The notes below the pieces were generated by a model, which did no database searches, was not told the DNA's origin, and worked only from the letters and a program-made list of their open reading frames with translations. Shown in pieces: positions 1 through 7,178 of a DNA stretch of 35,114 bases. The DNA comes from a virus. A program made the translations under genes and the position numbers. The stretch is from IMG/VR virus record IMGVR_UViG_3300027608_000086, positions 1-35,114 of that record; one strand, written 5' to 3'. How positions within the stretch are numbered: the first letter of the stretch is position 1; each line of letters begins with the position of its first letter.

Positions 1-540
1 ACTACGTTTCAAGGCCCACTTCGTTCATTGGGCGGCATTTATCAACAAGGCCCAGCGACTGTTGTTGAGATCACAACAAGCACCACATTAACTCCAGAAG
101 ATCATGGCGGTCGCATCATTTCTATTGGTGGTTCGTTGGCGGCGGCATTGACATTAACTTTGCCTACAATTAACACATCAGCTAACTCTATTACATCTGG
201 CCCCGGTCAAGACCCAAGCACAGTTAACAACGAAGGTGTTGTTTACACGATCTGGGTTCCTACTGCCATCTCCACAAGCTCATTGAAGATTGGTACAACT
301 TCTGGCTCTAGCGATTTGTACGTTGGCGCTGTAATGTCTATTGATTCAGACTCATCTGGCGCTGTGGTTGCCTTCTCTGCTAACGGCTCTTCCAATGACT
401 TCATCAACTTAAACGGAACAACTACCGGCGGCGTTGCTGGCACATGGGTTCAAATCGTTGCAATTGCGGCTAACAAGTACATGGTGAACGGGAATGTTAT
501 TGGTTCCGGCACTGTTGCTACACCATTCGCAGATTCCTAA
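1..540 (+). CDS. Virion structural protein, 5' end missing
   Basis: The frame is open from the first base of the window, so the gene starts upstream; 179 residues are visible. The apparent start at 28 is only an internal TTG codon. The visible protein is rich in Ser, Thr, Gly and Ala, has few charged residues and alternates short beta-prone stretches, as expected for a small capsid-decoration or capsid-associated protein. No signal peptide, membrane segment or catalytic motif is visible. It ends just before a strong terminator, consistent with the last gene of a highly expressed capsid operon. The function is inferred from composition and position; it could equally be a separate small virion protein of unknown role. 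Confidence 0.7.
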   Translation, partial: TTFQGPLRSLGGIYQQGPATVVEITTSTTLTPEDHGGRIISIGGSLAAALTLTLPTINTSANSITSGPGQDPSTVNNEGVVYTIWVPTAISTSSLKIGTTSGSSDLYVGAVMSIDSDSSGAVVAFSANGSSNDFINLNGTTTGGVAGTWVQIVAIAANKYMVNGNVIGSGTVATPFADS

Positions 541-549
541 TCAACTCAA

Positions 550-570
550 GGGGCTTCGGCCCCATTTTTA
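550..570 (+). terminator. Intrinsic terminator with UUCG tetraloop
   Basis: A perfect 5-bp GC stem (GGGGC/GCCCC) closes on a TTCG loop and is followed by ATTTTTA. It lies between the stop codon at 540 and the ribosome-binding site of the next gene at 571. This is the only clear intrinsic terminator I see. It probably trims or attenuates transcripts leaving the upstream structural gene, because the next gene is on the same strand and no promoter is obvious in the gap. Confidence 0.8.
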
Positions 571-583
571 AAGGAGATTGATT

Positions 584-1102
584 ATGTCAATGCAAACTGA
601 CGTAAAACAAGGGCATTTAAACCAAAGTGGTTTCTTTGTTCTTGGACGAAATCGCGTAAAAGGCATTTCGTTTTTTGGCACAGGCACGGATGGTACTGTA
701 GTGCTGTTTGATACGACTTCTGCACCAGTAACTTCTAGCGTTACATACGCTCGTTCCGGTACAACTGTAACGGTCACAAAAACTGCTCACGGCCTGTCTA
801 CGGGTGATGTTGTTGGTATTCACTTTGACAGCAACACAAGTCAATCAGCAACAGACGGCAACTATGTGATCACTGTTGCTTCGTCAAGCACATTTACGCT
901 GACAGACATTAACAGTGGAACAATCACTTCTACTGCGGCTTCGTATGTAAGTGGTAATGGTCGTTGGTTAATGACTTACGAAATTGATAGCACTGATACT
1001 TTTAGCAATGCACCCATTATTCCGGGTGAAGGAGTATTGGCTACTCAAGGCATTTATGCACTGATGACTAACATTGATTCAACGCAGATTTATTATGGCT
1101 AA
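584..1102 (+). CDS. Small virion protein with FCCH-like beta domain
   Basis: 172 residues. The ATG at 584 is preferred over an in-frame TTG at 578 because AAGGAG at 571-576 lies at the right distance from it. The middle (about residues 48-112) has the pattern TAHGLSTGDVV, then DGNYVITV, then STFTLTDI. I recognise this as the beta-sandwich often labelled 'ubiquitin-activating E1 FCCH domain' in phage structural proteins. The label reflects fold similarity and does not imply ubiquitin chemistry. The flanking N- and C-terminal parts probably attach it to the capsid or connector. The same type of domain recurs in the tail nozzle protein at 15948. The gene overlaps the next one by 8 bases. The exact location in the virion is unknown. 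Confidence 0.75.
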   Translation: MSMQTDVKQGHLNQSGFFVLGRNRVKGISFFGTGTDGTVVLFDTTSAPVTSSVTYARSGTTVTVTKTAHGLSTGDVVGIHFDSNTSQSATDGNYVITVASSSTFTLTDINSGTITSTAASYVSGNGRWLMTYEIDSTDTFSNAPIIPGEGVLATQGIYALMTNIDSTQIYYG

Positions 1103-1340
1103 GTCCCCAGCATGGCAGAGGAAAGAAGGCAAGTCCGAGAAGGGCGGTTTAAACGCCAAGGGACGAGCCTCCGCGAAAGCGCAAGGTATGAACTTGAAAC
1201 GTCCCCAGCCAGAAGGCGGCTCCCGGCGCGACTCTTTCTGTGCGAGGATGAGCGGGCACAAGAAGAAGAACACCAGCGCAGAGGTAGCGAGAGATCCAGA
1301 CTCACGAATCAATAAAGCATTGAGGGCATGGAATTGTTAG
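1095..1340 (+). CDS. Small basic Cys-containing phage protein (DUF6321-like)
   Basis: 81 residues, starting at the ATG at 1095, inside the end of the preceding gene. The sequence SPAWQRKEGK, GGLNAKGRAS, GGSRRDSFCARMSG and the ending LRAWNC match a conserved phage family that I recall as DUF6321. The function is unknown. The protein is strongly basic and has two cysteines in conserved contexts (SFCARM and the C-terminal WNC), which suggests nucleic-acid binding or metal/disulphide contact. It is followed by an overlapping gene with a membrane segment. The family name is from memory; the motif conservation is the firmer point. Confidence 0.75.
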   Translation: MAKSPAWQRKEGKSEKGGLNAKGRASAKAQGMNLKRPQPEGGSRRDSFCARMSGHKKKNTSAEVARDPDSRINKALRAWNC

Positions 1341-1573
1341 ATTTAAACACCGCTTGGTCTGCCGTCCTGTCCTTGGTGATTGGACTGTTAGGCTACATGA
1401 TGAATGAAAAGTTCAGGGAACTGGCGCGTGTCACGATCCTGTTGAACAAAACCCGTGAGGAGGTTGCCCGTGATAACGTTACTCAAGCAGAAATTGACCG
1501 CATTACTAACCACATTGACCAACGCTTTAACAAACTTGAAGCTAAGATTGACCAACTTATTCAAAAGGGGTGA
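1328..1573 (+). CDS. Small membrane-anchored coiled-coil protein
   Basis: 81 residues, starting at ATG 1328 and overlapping the previous gene by 13 bases. A hydrophobic stretch at about residues 9-24 (WSAVLSLVIGLLGYMM) forms one membrane segment. It is followed by a charged helical part with heptad-like spacing (residues 30-80, ending KLEAKIDQLIQKG). One membrane helix plus a coiled coil is seen in accessory lysis proteins of the XhlA type and in small membrane anchors of phages. I cannot assign a function. Its distance from the lysozyme block at 14.2-15.9 kb argues against a simple holin partner. Confidence 0.65.
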   Translation: MELLDLNTAWSAVLSLVIGLLGYMMNEKFRELARVTILLNKTREEVARDNVTQAEIDRITNHIDQRFNKLEAKIDQLIQKG

Positions 1574-1577
1574 ATAA

Positions 1578-2003
1578 ATGAATCCAGCAACAAGGGCCGC
1601 ATTATTTTTAGCCGATAAAGCTGGGATTGATGTTCCAAAGCCTGTAAGAGTTTTAGCGGATCCAGTTGGTTCTGCTATTAGCTATTTTGGCCCAAAAATT
1701 AATGAAGCTTTCGGCGCGGCCCCCGGCACAGCAGAGGCGGTCGCAAATCCAAAAGGTTTTGCAAAAGATCTTGCTAAAGACGTTGCCAAGGATTATTTTA
1801 AAGAAAAGGCCGATATACCTGAAGAAGATCGCAGTTTTTCATCTTCGGGTGGCGGTAGTGCATATACAGACGATGAATTAACTAGCGGCAGGGCGGCATA
1901 CAAACGTGGTGGTAAGGTTAAATCTGCAACAAAATCTAACACCGCCTCACGTCGCGGTGATGGAATTGCTCAACGCGGCAAGACTCGTGGTAGATATTTG
2001 TAA
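1578..2003 (+). CDS. Basic protein with C-terminal DGIAxxGKTRG tail
   Basis: 141 residues, starting four bases after the previous stop, with AAGGGG just upstream. The N-terminal half is helical (ATRAALFLADKAGIDVPKP), the middle is Lys/Ala-rich and the C-terminal 35 residues are basic. They contain RGGKV and then ASRRGDGIAQRGKTRGRYL. That last motif recurs, nearly identical, in the proteins at 2295, 2025 and 5443. No enzymatic motif is visible. Position and composition suggest a virion-associated or DNA-contacting protein, but its function is unknown. Confidence 0.7.
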   Translation: MNPATRAALFLADKAGIDVPKPVRVLADPVGSAISYFGPKINEAFGAAPGTAEAVANPKGFAKDLAKDVAKDYFKEKADIPEEDRSFSSSGGGSAYTDDELTSGRAAYKRGGKVKSATKSNTASRRGDGIAQRGKTRGRYL

Positions 2004-2024
2004 TTTTTCAAAAAGGGTGATGAT

Positions 2025-2285
2025 ATGAAAAAGATGAATATGGGTGGATATTCCAGCGGCGGCGCTATGCCCATGAAAGATGGCATGGCTAAAGCAGACA
2101 TGAAGCAAGACAAGGGCATGATGCAAAAGGCTGTGAACAAACACGAAGGCCGTATGCACAAGGGTCAGCCTATGACCAAGCTTTCTAAGGGCGGCACATT
2201 CCGTTCTTCTGCCAATGGGGTTGCCACAAAAGGCAAAACCAAAGGTACACAGATTAAAATGTCTATGGGCGGCAAAGCCTGTTAA
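2025..2285 (+). CDS. Met/Lys/Gly-rich small basic protein
   Basis: 86 residues with an unusual composition: many Met, Lys and Gly (MKKMNMGGY, AMPMKDGMAKADMKQDKGMMQ). It contains the family tail motif FRSSANGVATKGKTKG at about residues 58-73 and ends GGKAC. AAAGGGTG lies upstream of the ATG. It has no hydrophobic core of the kind expected in a globular enzyme, so it is probably flexible and positively charged. A DNA-neutralising or capsid-internal role is plausible, but this is inference from composition and the shared motif. Confidence 0.65.
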   Translation: MKKMNMGGYSSGGAMPMKDGMAKADMKQDKGMMQKAVNKHEGRMHKGQPMTKLSKGGTFRSSANGVATKGKTKGTQIKMSMGGKAC

Positions 2286-2294
2286 GGAGCAGTC

Positions 2295-3206
2295 ATGAGA
2301 AAACCTATGAAGTTTAAACGCTACGAAGGTGGCGGCGATATTAGCGGTGAATCTAATTCCAAAGAACCTGAAGACAAAAGGTCGTTCCTTGAGCGCATGA
2401 AATCTGATTTCTCTAGGATAACGGCTGGGAATATTGACGACCCCAAATCTGAGGCATATAAGAAATATGGCGCTGATGCCAACAATCGTTCACAAATTGT
2501 TTCTCGCAGAAGGCCATTACCGCCTATGTTATCGCCTATGCCATCCCCTAATGATGAAAGTGGGTATTTGCAAAACATGATTTCATCGGGTTCTGATATT
2601 AAAGGTAGACCTCAAGATGAAGGGTACAGGCCAAATGCAGGCACTGCAAGGGAACGTGCTATGGCCGAAGGCGCATTTGATTCCGGCAAGATTATTGAAA
2701 ATACTGGCCCACGTAATCCAGAGGCAATTATGGAAGCTGACAATCCAAGAAAGACAGCCCCGAAGCCAACTCCACCTAAGCCTTCCGCATCAAAAACTGG
2801 AAGTAAGATTGAGTCATCGCCTAAAGCGCCAGCTTATGTTCAACGCTATACAGAAGAAATGATGGAAGCGGATAACCCAAGAAGCGTTAAGGCTGAAAAA
2901 GCGCCAGCGGAGAAAGCAAAGCCTGCCGCCCCACCTCCTAGCGCACCAAAAGCTAGTTCTAGTAGAGTTCCTACACCAGAGCAAGCCTCTGCCAACAGAG
3001 CCGCCGCCGCTGAAAAAGTTAAAGGCATGGGTTCATCTGTTGTTGATTACTTTAGCAACCTTGAAACACCCGCAAAACGTAAAGCAAGAGAACAAAAAGA
3101 AAAAGCCGCAAAAGGCTCTTATGCAAGTGGTGGCTCTGTAAGTTCAGCTTCTCGCCGTGCCGATGGTATTGCCACCAAAGGCAAAACCCGTGGCCGCATG
3201 TGCTAA
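2295..3206 (+). CDS. Disordered Lys/Pro/Ala-rich protein with repeated tail motif
   Basis: 303 residues; AAGGAG sits 8 bases before the ATG. Most of it is low-complexity and rich in Pro, Ala, Ser, Lys and Glu. A short repeat, MEADNPR, occurs twice (about residues 145-151 and 190-196), each time followed by Lys/Ala/Pro-rich sequence. A short helical segment (AEKVKGMGSSVVDYFSNLE) precedes the C-terminus. The last 25 residues read YASGGSVSS and then ASRRADGIATKGKTRGRMC, the best copy of the tail motif shared with neighbouring proteins. Scaffold-like or internal virion roles are possible. I do not recognise a named family. Confidence 0.65.
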   Translation: MRKPMKFKRYEGGGDISGESNSKEPEDKRSFLERMKSDFSRITAGNIDDPKSEAYKKYGADANNRSQIVSRRRPLPPMLSPMPSPNDESGYLQNMISSGSDIKGRPQDEGYRPNAGTARERAMAEGAFDSGKIIENTGPRNPEAIMEADNPRKTAPKPTPPKPSASKTGSKIESSPKAPAYVQRYTEEMMEADNPRSVKAEKAPAEKAKPAAPPPSAPKASSSRVPTPEQASANRAAAAEKVKGMGSSVVDYFSNLETPAKRKAREQKEKAAKGSYASGGSVSSASRRADGIATKGKTRGRMC

Positions 3207-3215
3207 GAAAAAATC

Positions 3216-3392
3216 ATGGCAACGTCCAAAACTAAAAGCAGTGTAGTTAAGTCTTTGACAAAAGCTGGCTTTTATGAGGCGGCTAAACCCAAACGTCTTG
3301 GCATTATTAATAAAGTTACAACCAAGCCTCAGAGGATAGAGATGGTTGATAAGTTATTCTTAGCCAAGAAAGCTAAAGGTAATTCAAAATGA
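3216..3392 (+). CDS. Small basic phage protein, 58 residues
   Basis: A short frame from ATG 3216 to TGA 3390-3392, filling the gap between two longer genes. It starts MATSKTKSSVVKSLTK and ends KKAKGNSK. It is coupled to the next gene by an ATGA overlap (the next ATG is at 3389). The middle reads GFYEAAKPKRLGIINKV, followed by a short amphipathic helix (RIEMVDKLFLAKKA). It is highly basic, like the rest of this cluster. The tight junctions on both sides and the lack of any other gene here make it credible. Its function is unknown. Confidence 0.65.
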   Translation: MATSKTKSSVVKSLTKAGFYEAAKPKRLGIINKVTTKPQRIEMVDKLFLAKKAKGNSK

Positions 3393-3895
3393 TGGCAAGC
3401 CGTGGAATGGGGGCAATGTCCCCAAGTAAGATGCCCAAGGGCAGTCGTAAGGCTCGCCGGGACGATACTAACTTTACTCAGTTTGATGAAGGTGGGAACG
3501 TATCTGACAAAGAGAAAGAAGAAGCAGTAAAGTTTGGTGTTCAAAATCCACGTTTAAACTTAGATAAAAACGCTAAAGAACTGGCTGGTCGTTTAACTGC
3601 TGAAAAGAAATTAGGCCCAAACACTTCATTGCAAGCTTATCTAGATGCCAAGATGGACAAGCGTGGCGCTGGAGTGCAAGGCGGTGGTGTCAATCTAACC
3701 CACAGGTTTGCTGAGGGTGGTAAGTCTACAGTCAACGCCGCAGGAAACTACACCAAGCCCGAGTTACGCAAGCGCATTTTTAATGCGGTAAAGGCAGAAG
3801 CCACAGCAGGTACTGGCGCTGGCGAATGGAGTGCTAGAAAAGCACAAATGGTTGCCCAACGTTACAAAAAAGCTGGCGGGGGGTACAAAGATTGA
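3389..3895 (+). CDS. Basic protein with C-terminal WSARKAQ domain (possibly DUF5872-like)
   Basis: 168 residues with a start overlapping the previous stop (ATGA). The N-terminal 35 residues are basic and Met/Gly-rich. The middle contains two short FxEGG elements (FDEGGNV, FAEGGKS). The C-terminal 55 residues form a compact module: NAAGNYTKPELRKRIF, then AEATAGTGAGEWSARKAQ, then YKKAGGGYKD. I recall this type from small phage and bacterial proteins, possibly under the name DUF5872. WSARKAQ and the GGGYK ending are its most conserved features. No catalytic function is known. The family name is uncertain. Confidence 0.7.
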   Translation: MMASRGMGAMSPSKMPKGSRKARRDDTNFTQFDEGGNVSDKEKEEAVKFGVQNPRLNLDKNAKELAGRLTAEKKLGPNTSLQAYLDAKMDKRGAGVQGGGVNLTHRFAEGGKSTVNAAGNYTKPELRKRIFNAVKAEATAGTGAGEWSARKAQMVAQRYKKAGGGYKD

Positions 3896-4125
3896 AAGCC
3901 CCCCAGAAATCTCTTAAGGATTGGGGCGACCAGAAATGGCGTACCAAGTCGGGTAAACCGTCAAGTAAGACGGGCGAGAGATATTTGCCTGAAGCGGCTA
4001 TTAAGTCTTTATCCTCTCAAGAATATGCGGCCACAACCAAAGCCAAACGTGCTGGTAAAGCATCTGGTAAACAGTTTGTAGCTCAACCAAAAGCAATAGC
4101 AAAGAAAACGGCAGGATTTAGATGA
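3892..4125 (+). CDS. Conserved basic protein (KWRTKSGKPS family), TTG start
   Basis: 77 residues. The best start is TTG at 3892, which overlaps the TGA of the previous gene (TTGA); no in-frame ATG is available before the conserved region. The sequence SLKDWGDQKWRTKSGKPSS, then GERYLPEAAIKSL, then QFVAQPKAIAKKTAGFR belongs to a family that I know as conserved small proteins of marine and freshwater podoviruses, without known function. It is very basic throughout. The stop overlaps the ATG of the adaptor gene, so translation is probably coupled into the connector block. Confidence 0.75.
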   Translation: MKAPQKSLKDWGDQKWRTKSGKPSSKTGERYLPEAAIKSLSSQEYAATTKAKRAGKASGKQFVAQPKAIAKKTAGFR

Positions 4126-5048
4126 CCACTACCGGCTCAACTCTTTTCAATATGGACTTCACGGAGATTGCCGAGGAAGCGTGGGAGAGGGCTGGGCGGG
4201 AGATGCGTTCAGGTTATGACTTACGTACAGCACGTAGGTCAATGAACCTAATGACCATAGAGTGGCAGAACAAGGGTATTAATATGTGGACGATGGAGCA
4301 GGGTTTTATTAACCTGACTCCGGGTCTGGCTACATATGCCCTGCCCACAAATACAATTGATTTGCTTGAGCATGTGATTAGGACTGGACAGAATACAGCA
4401 TCCACCCAAGCTGATTTGACCATCACACGTATTAGTGTTTCTACTTATGCAACGATTCCCAATAAACTTCAGCAAGCTCGGCCAATCCAAGTCTGGATTC
4501 AGAGGCTTTCTGGTGAAGTTAATCCAACGTCTTCGTACCTCAACGGGGCCATTACAGCCACGGCAACGACGATCACGCTTGACACGGTGGTTGGATTAGC
4601 TGGATCTGGATTTATTCGCCTTGGCACAGAGGACATTTACTATACCTACATTAGCGGCAATGTTCTTGAGGGCGTATTTCGTGGTCAAAATAATACAACT
4701 GCCGCCGCTCAAGCGGATGGCACTGCGGTGTTTGTGCCTCAACTACCCGCCGTAACAGTTTGGCCTACCCCTGACAACTCAGTACCCTATCAATTTGTGT
4801 ACTGGAGACTGCGCCGGGTTCAGGATGCTGGCGCTGGTGTAGAAACCGCAGACATGAACTTCCGCTTCTTGCCTTGTTTAGTGGCAGGTCTGGCCTACCA
4901 TATTGCAATTAAGACACCAGATTTAATGCCTCGCATTCAAATGCTTAAGCAGATCTATGACGAAACCTTTGAGATAGCGGCAGGTGAAGATAGAGAGAAA
5001 GCCGCCGTCAGGTTTGTACCAAGGCAAATGTTTATTGGTGGATCCTAA
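4122..5048 (+). CDS. Head-tail adaptor / tail accessory protein (P22 gp4-like role)
   Basis: 308 residues. The N-terminal helical part (FTEIAEEAWERAGREM, SGYDLRTARRSMNLM, EWQNKGINMW) and the C-terminal part (YWRLRRVQDAG, FRFLPCLVAGLAYH, and EDREKAAVRFVPR) match a conserved podovirus protein sitting next to the portal-tail junction. It is comparable to P22 gp4-type adaptors. Residues about 139-208 are an inserted beta domain with IRLGTEDIYYTYISGNVLEG, then RGQNNTT, then DGTAVF, a module found in many phage structural proteins. The start overlaps the upstream stop (ATGA). The role is inferred from family and position. Confidence 0.75.
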   Translation: MTTTGSTLFNMDFTEIAEEAWERAGREMRSGYDLRTARRSMNLMTIEWQNKGINMWTMEQGFINLTPGLATYALPTNTIDLLEHVIRTGQNTASTQADLTITRISVSTYATIPNKLQQARPIQVWIQRLSGEVNPTSSYLNGAITATATTITLDTVVGLAGSGFIRLGTEDIYYTYISGNVLEGVFRGQNNTTAAAQADGTAVFVPQLPAVTVWPTPDNSVPYQFVYWRLRRVQDAGAGVETADMNFRFLPCLVAGLAYHIAIKTPDLMPRIQMLKQIYDETFEIAAGEDREKAAVRFVPRQMFIGGS

Positions 5049-5431
5049 TGGGTAATCGATACGCATCAGGCAAAAAAGCGATTGCCATGTGTGATCGCTG
5101 TGGGCAACAGTTTTTACTCAAGACGCTTAAGACTGAGATTATTAAGCAACGTAAGTATCAACTGTTGGTTTGCGCTGAATGCTGGGATCCAGACCAACCG
5201 CAGTTGATGCTGGGAACATTCCCTGTAGATGATCCGCAGGCTTTGCGTAACCCCCGCAAAGATACAACGTATGTTACTTCTGGTGTAAACGTTGATGGAT
5301 ACACTGCGGGTGGGTCAAGGGACATTCAGTGGGGTTGGAATCCGGTTGGTGGGTCTAGGTTTTTTGATGATGAATTGACACCAAACTACTTGGTGGCAAC
5401 GACATTTGTTGGTACAGTAACGGTATCTTAA
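5048..5431 (+). CDS. Zinc-ribbon virion protein of the connector cluster
   Basis: 127 residues, starting on the last base of the upstream stop (TAATG). Two CxxC pairs (C15/C18 in CDRCG and C42/C45 in CAECW) are spaced as in a zinc ribbon. After them, DPDQPQLMLGTFPVDDPQALRNPR is strongly conserved in the family, followed by a Gly/aromatic-rich tail (QWGWNPVGG) that looks like a beta structure. I know relatives only as conserved genes between adaptor genes of aquatic phages. A structural zinc site in a neck protein is more likely than a transcription factor, given the neighbours. Confidence 0.75.
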   Translation: MGNRYASGKKAIAMCDRCGQQFLLKTLKTEIIKQRKYQLLVCAECWDPDQPQLMLGTFPVDDPQALRNPRKDTTYVTSGVNVDGYTAGGSRDIQWGWNPVGGSRFFDDELTPNYLVATTFVGTVTVS

Positions 5432-5442
5432 GGAGTTTAAAC

Positions 5443-5631
5443 ATGGCATATACACGATCAGCAGACGGCATCACTAAAAAAGGTAAGACTGATGTTAAAG
5501 TCTTTCCTAGCAGTGGCCCTTCCCAAAAAGAAATGATGGGCGGAAAAGGTAAGGGTAAGGGTAAAACCAACTCTGACATGAAGACCATGGGTCGTAACTT
5601 GGCAAAAATTGCCGCACAGAAACGAGGCTAA
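5443..5631 (+). CDS. Small basic protein with N-terminal ADGITKKGKT motif
   Basis: 62 residues. AAGGAG (5430-5435) precedes the ATG, and the spacer between them is a GTTTAAAC palindrome ending right at the start codon. The motif RSADGITKKGKT is at residues 5-16. This is the same element that sits at the C-terminus of the proteins at 1578 and 2295, here moved to the N-terminus. The rest is Lys/Gly-rich (GGKGKGKGKT) with a short helical tail (GRNLAKIAAQKRG). No fold or enzyme is recognised; probably a flexible cationic virion protein. Confidence 0.6.
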   Translation: MAYTRSADGITKKGKTDVKVFPSSGPSQKEMMGGKGKGKGKTNSDMKTMGRNLAKIAAQKRG

Positions 5632-5633
5632 TC

Positions 5634-5897
5634 ATGGCTACATTTAGCAAAAAAATGATGGGTAAAGAAGTTGGCGATGCCAAGGTCTATGCCAAGCCAC
5701 ACACAATGTCTGGCAAAGCTGTAAGTGTTTCTGATAACCCCGGTAGTGGCCCTGATCACAGTCGAGCCAACACGGTTAATATGTCTGTAGGCAACGTTAC
5801 TCGCAACGAGCAACCCGGTGCTAAAACCAATGGCATCAAAGTGCGCGGTACAGGTGCGGCAACTAAAGGTTTGATGGCTCGCGGCCCGATGGCTTAA
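5634..5897 (+). CDS. Small Gly/Asn-rich basic protein of unknown function
   Basis: 87 residues starting two bases after the previous stop. It begins MATFSKKMMGKEVGDAKVY and ends KTNGIKVRGTGAATKGLMAR. The tail has a loose resemblance to the neighbouring motif (NGI...GAATKG...RG), though too weak to call homologous. There are no membrane segments or cysteines. It sits between the zinc-ribbon/adaptor genes and the second adaptor, so it is probably a minor structural protein. I do not recognise the family. Confidence 0.6.
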   Translation: MATFSKKMMGKEVGDAKVYAKPHTMSGKAVSVSDNPGSGPDHSRANTVNMSVGNVTRNEQPGAKTNGIKVRGTGAATKGLMARGPMA

Positions 5898-5907
5898 GGT
5901 TTAAACA

Positions 5908-6759
5908 ATGACAATGACATACGCCCAACTTGTTGCCGCTGTAACGGATTACACGCAGAACACGTTTGACACGACCTCAATCAATGTAATGATTCAGCAG
6001 GCGGAGCAACGCATCTATAACACGGTGCAGATTGCCAACTTGCGTAAGAACGTGACGGGCGTATTAACAAGCGGCAATAAGTACTTGGCGTGTCCTAATG
6101 ATTTTTTATCAACGTACAGCCTTTCTATTTACCCGTATAACGCTACAACAGCTACTGGAACGTCTGGGGCTAAAACTATTGTTGTTGCAAGCACCACTGG
6201 TATCGCTGTAGGTCAACAGGTCACTGGGACTAACATTGGTACAAATGCATTTGTTAGAAGCATTGCCAGCACAACAATCACCTTAACTGTGGCTAACAGC
6301 GGTACGGTAAACGGCGCTGTTGTGTTCCAAGGTGATTATCTGTACTTGTTAAACAAAGATGTTAACTTCATACGTGATGCGTATCCATTTACTTCAATGG
6401 TATCCGAGCCTAAACACTACGCCATCTTTGGCCCGCAGTCAGCCAATGTGAATGAGTTGTCGTTTATTCTTGGCCCCACGCCAGATGCTAACTACTACGC
6501 AGAACTGCATTATTATTACTATCCAGAATCTATTGTTACTGCGTTGACTACATGGTTGGGTGATAACTTTGACTCCGCATTGCTATATGGAACTTTGGCT
6601 GAAGCAGGAACATACATGAAAAGCGCACCGGAAGACGGTATGTATAAAGTCTATCAAGAGCGGTACGTTCAGGCTATTGCTCTTCTCAAGAACTTGGGTG
6701 ACGGCAAGCAGAGAATGGATGCGTACAGAGATGGTCAGGTTAGGGTGGCAGTATCGTGA
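5908..6759 (+). CDS. Second head-tail adaptor-like protein
   Basis: 283 residues. The first ATG at 5908 (MTMTYAQL) has AAGG upstream, separated by a GTTTAAAC palindrome; the ATG at 5914 is an alternative start. The signature MTYAQLVAAVTDY, then IQQAEQRIYNTVQ, then FLSTYSLSIY, later DVNFIRDAYP, then ILGPTPDANYYAELHYYYYP, and the C-terminal LLKNLGDGKQRMDAYRDGQ, identifies a widespread phage adaptor family next to portal and neck genes. Residues about 78-140 are an inserted beta domain (TIVVASTTGIAVGQQV, TITLTV). Most relatives I know pass directly from the N- to the C-terminal part here. Joins the next gene by a GTGA overlap. Confidence 0.75.
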   Translation: MTMTYAQLVAAVTDYTQNTFDTTSINVMIQQAEQRIYNTVQIANLRKNVTGVLTSGNKYLACPNDFLSTYSLSIYPYNATTATGTSGAKTIVVASTTGIAVGQQVTGTNIGTNAFVRSIASTTITLTVANSGTVNGAVVFQGDYLYLLNKDVNFIRDAYPFTSMVSEPKHYAIFGPQSANVNELSFILGPTPDANYYAELHYYYYPESIVTALTTWLGDNFDSALLYGTLAEAGTYMKSAPEDGMYKVYQERYVQAIALLKNLGDGKQRMDAYRDGQVRVAVS

Positions 6760-7169
6760 GCATCCTCCAAACCCAAACGACCAGCTTTAAGACAGAGCTT
6801 TATACGGCAGTTCACAACCTATCCACAGATACGTTAAAGATTGCCCTGTACACGGCTAATGCGGATTTAAACGAAGCTACAACTATTTACAGTTCAGTTG
6901 GTGAAGTTAGCGGTACAGGATACAACCCCGGCGGAGTACCTTTGACTGGCGTAACCATTAGCTCATCTGGGTATACGGCTTATGTAGACTTTTCTGATGT
7001 GGTGTTTAACGCATCCGTGACGGCACGTTGTGCCTTGATCTACAACGTAACCCAAGGTAATAAATCAATAGCTGTGTTGGACTTTGGGTCTGACAAAACA
7101 TCCACCAATTTCACCATCACAATGCCCGCTAACTCAGCAACAGCGGCATTGATTCGTTCTTCTAACTAA
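6756..7169 (+). CDS. Small conserved virion protein (FKTxLYTA family), GTG start
   Basis: 137 residues starting with GTG at 6756, overlapping the upstream TGA. The pattern SFKTELYTA, then LKIALYTANADLNEATTIYSS, then GEVSGTGYNPGG, then a beta-rich C-terminal part with ALIYNVTQGNKSIAVLDFG, is a very widespread small phage protein placed between adaptor and tail genes. Its exact role is not established. It looks like a single beta domain and could be a decoration or tail-attachment subunit. Confidence 0.7.
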   Translation: MSILQTQTTSFKTELYTAVHNLSTDTLKIALYTANADLNEATTIYSSVGEVSGTGYNPGGVPLTGVTISSSGYTAYVDFSDVVFNASVTARCALIYNVTQGNKSIAVLDFGSDKTSTNFTITMPANSATAALIRSSN

Positions 7170-7178
7170 GGAGTCACC

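Noticed and set aside
1328-1573. Calling the membrane/coiled-coil protein a holin
   Set aside because: It has only one membrane segment, lies far from the lysozyme block, and a better candidate exists at 14893.
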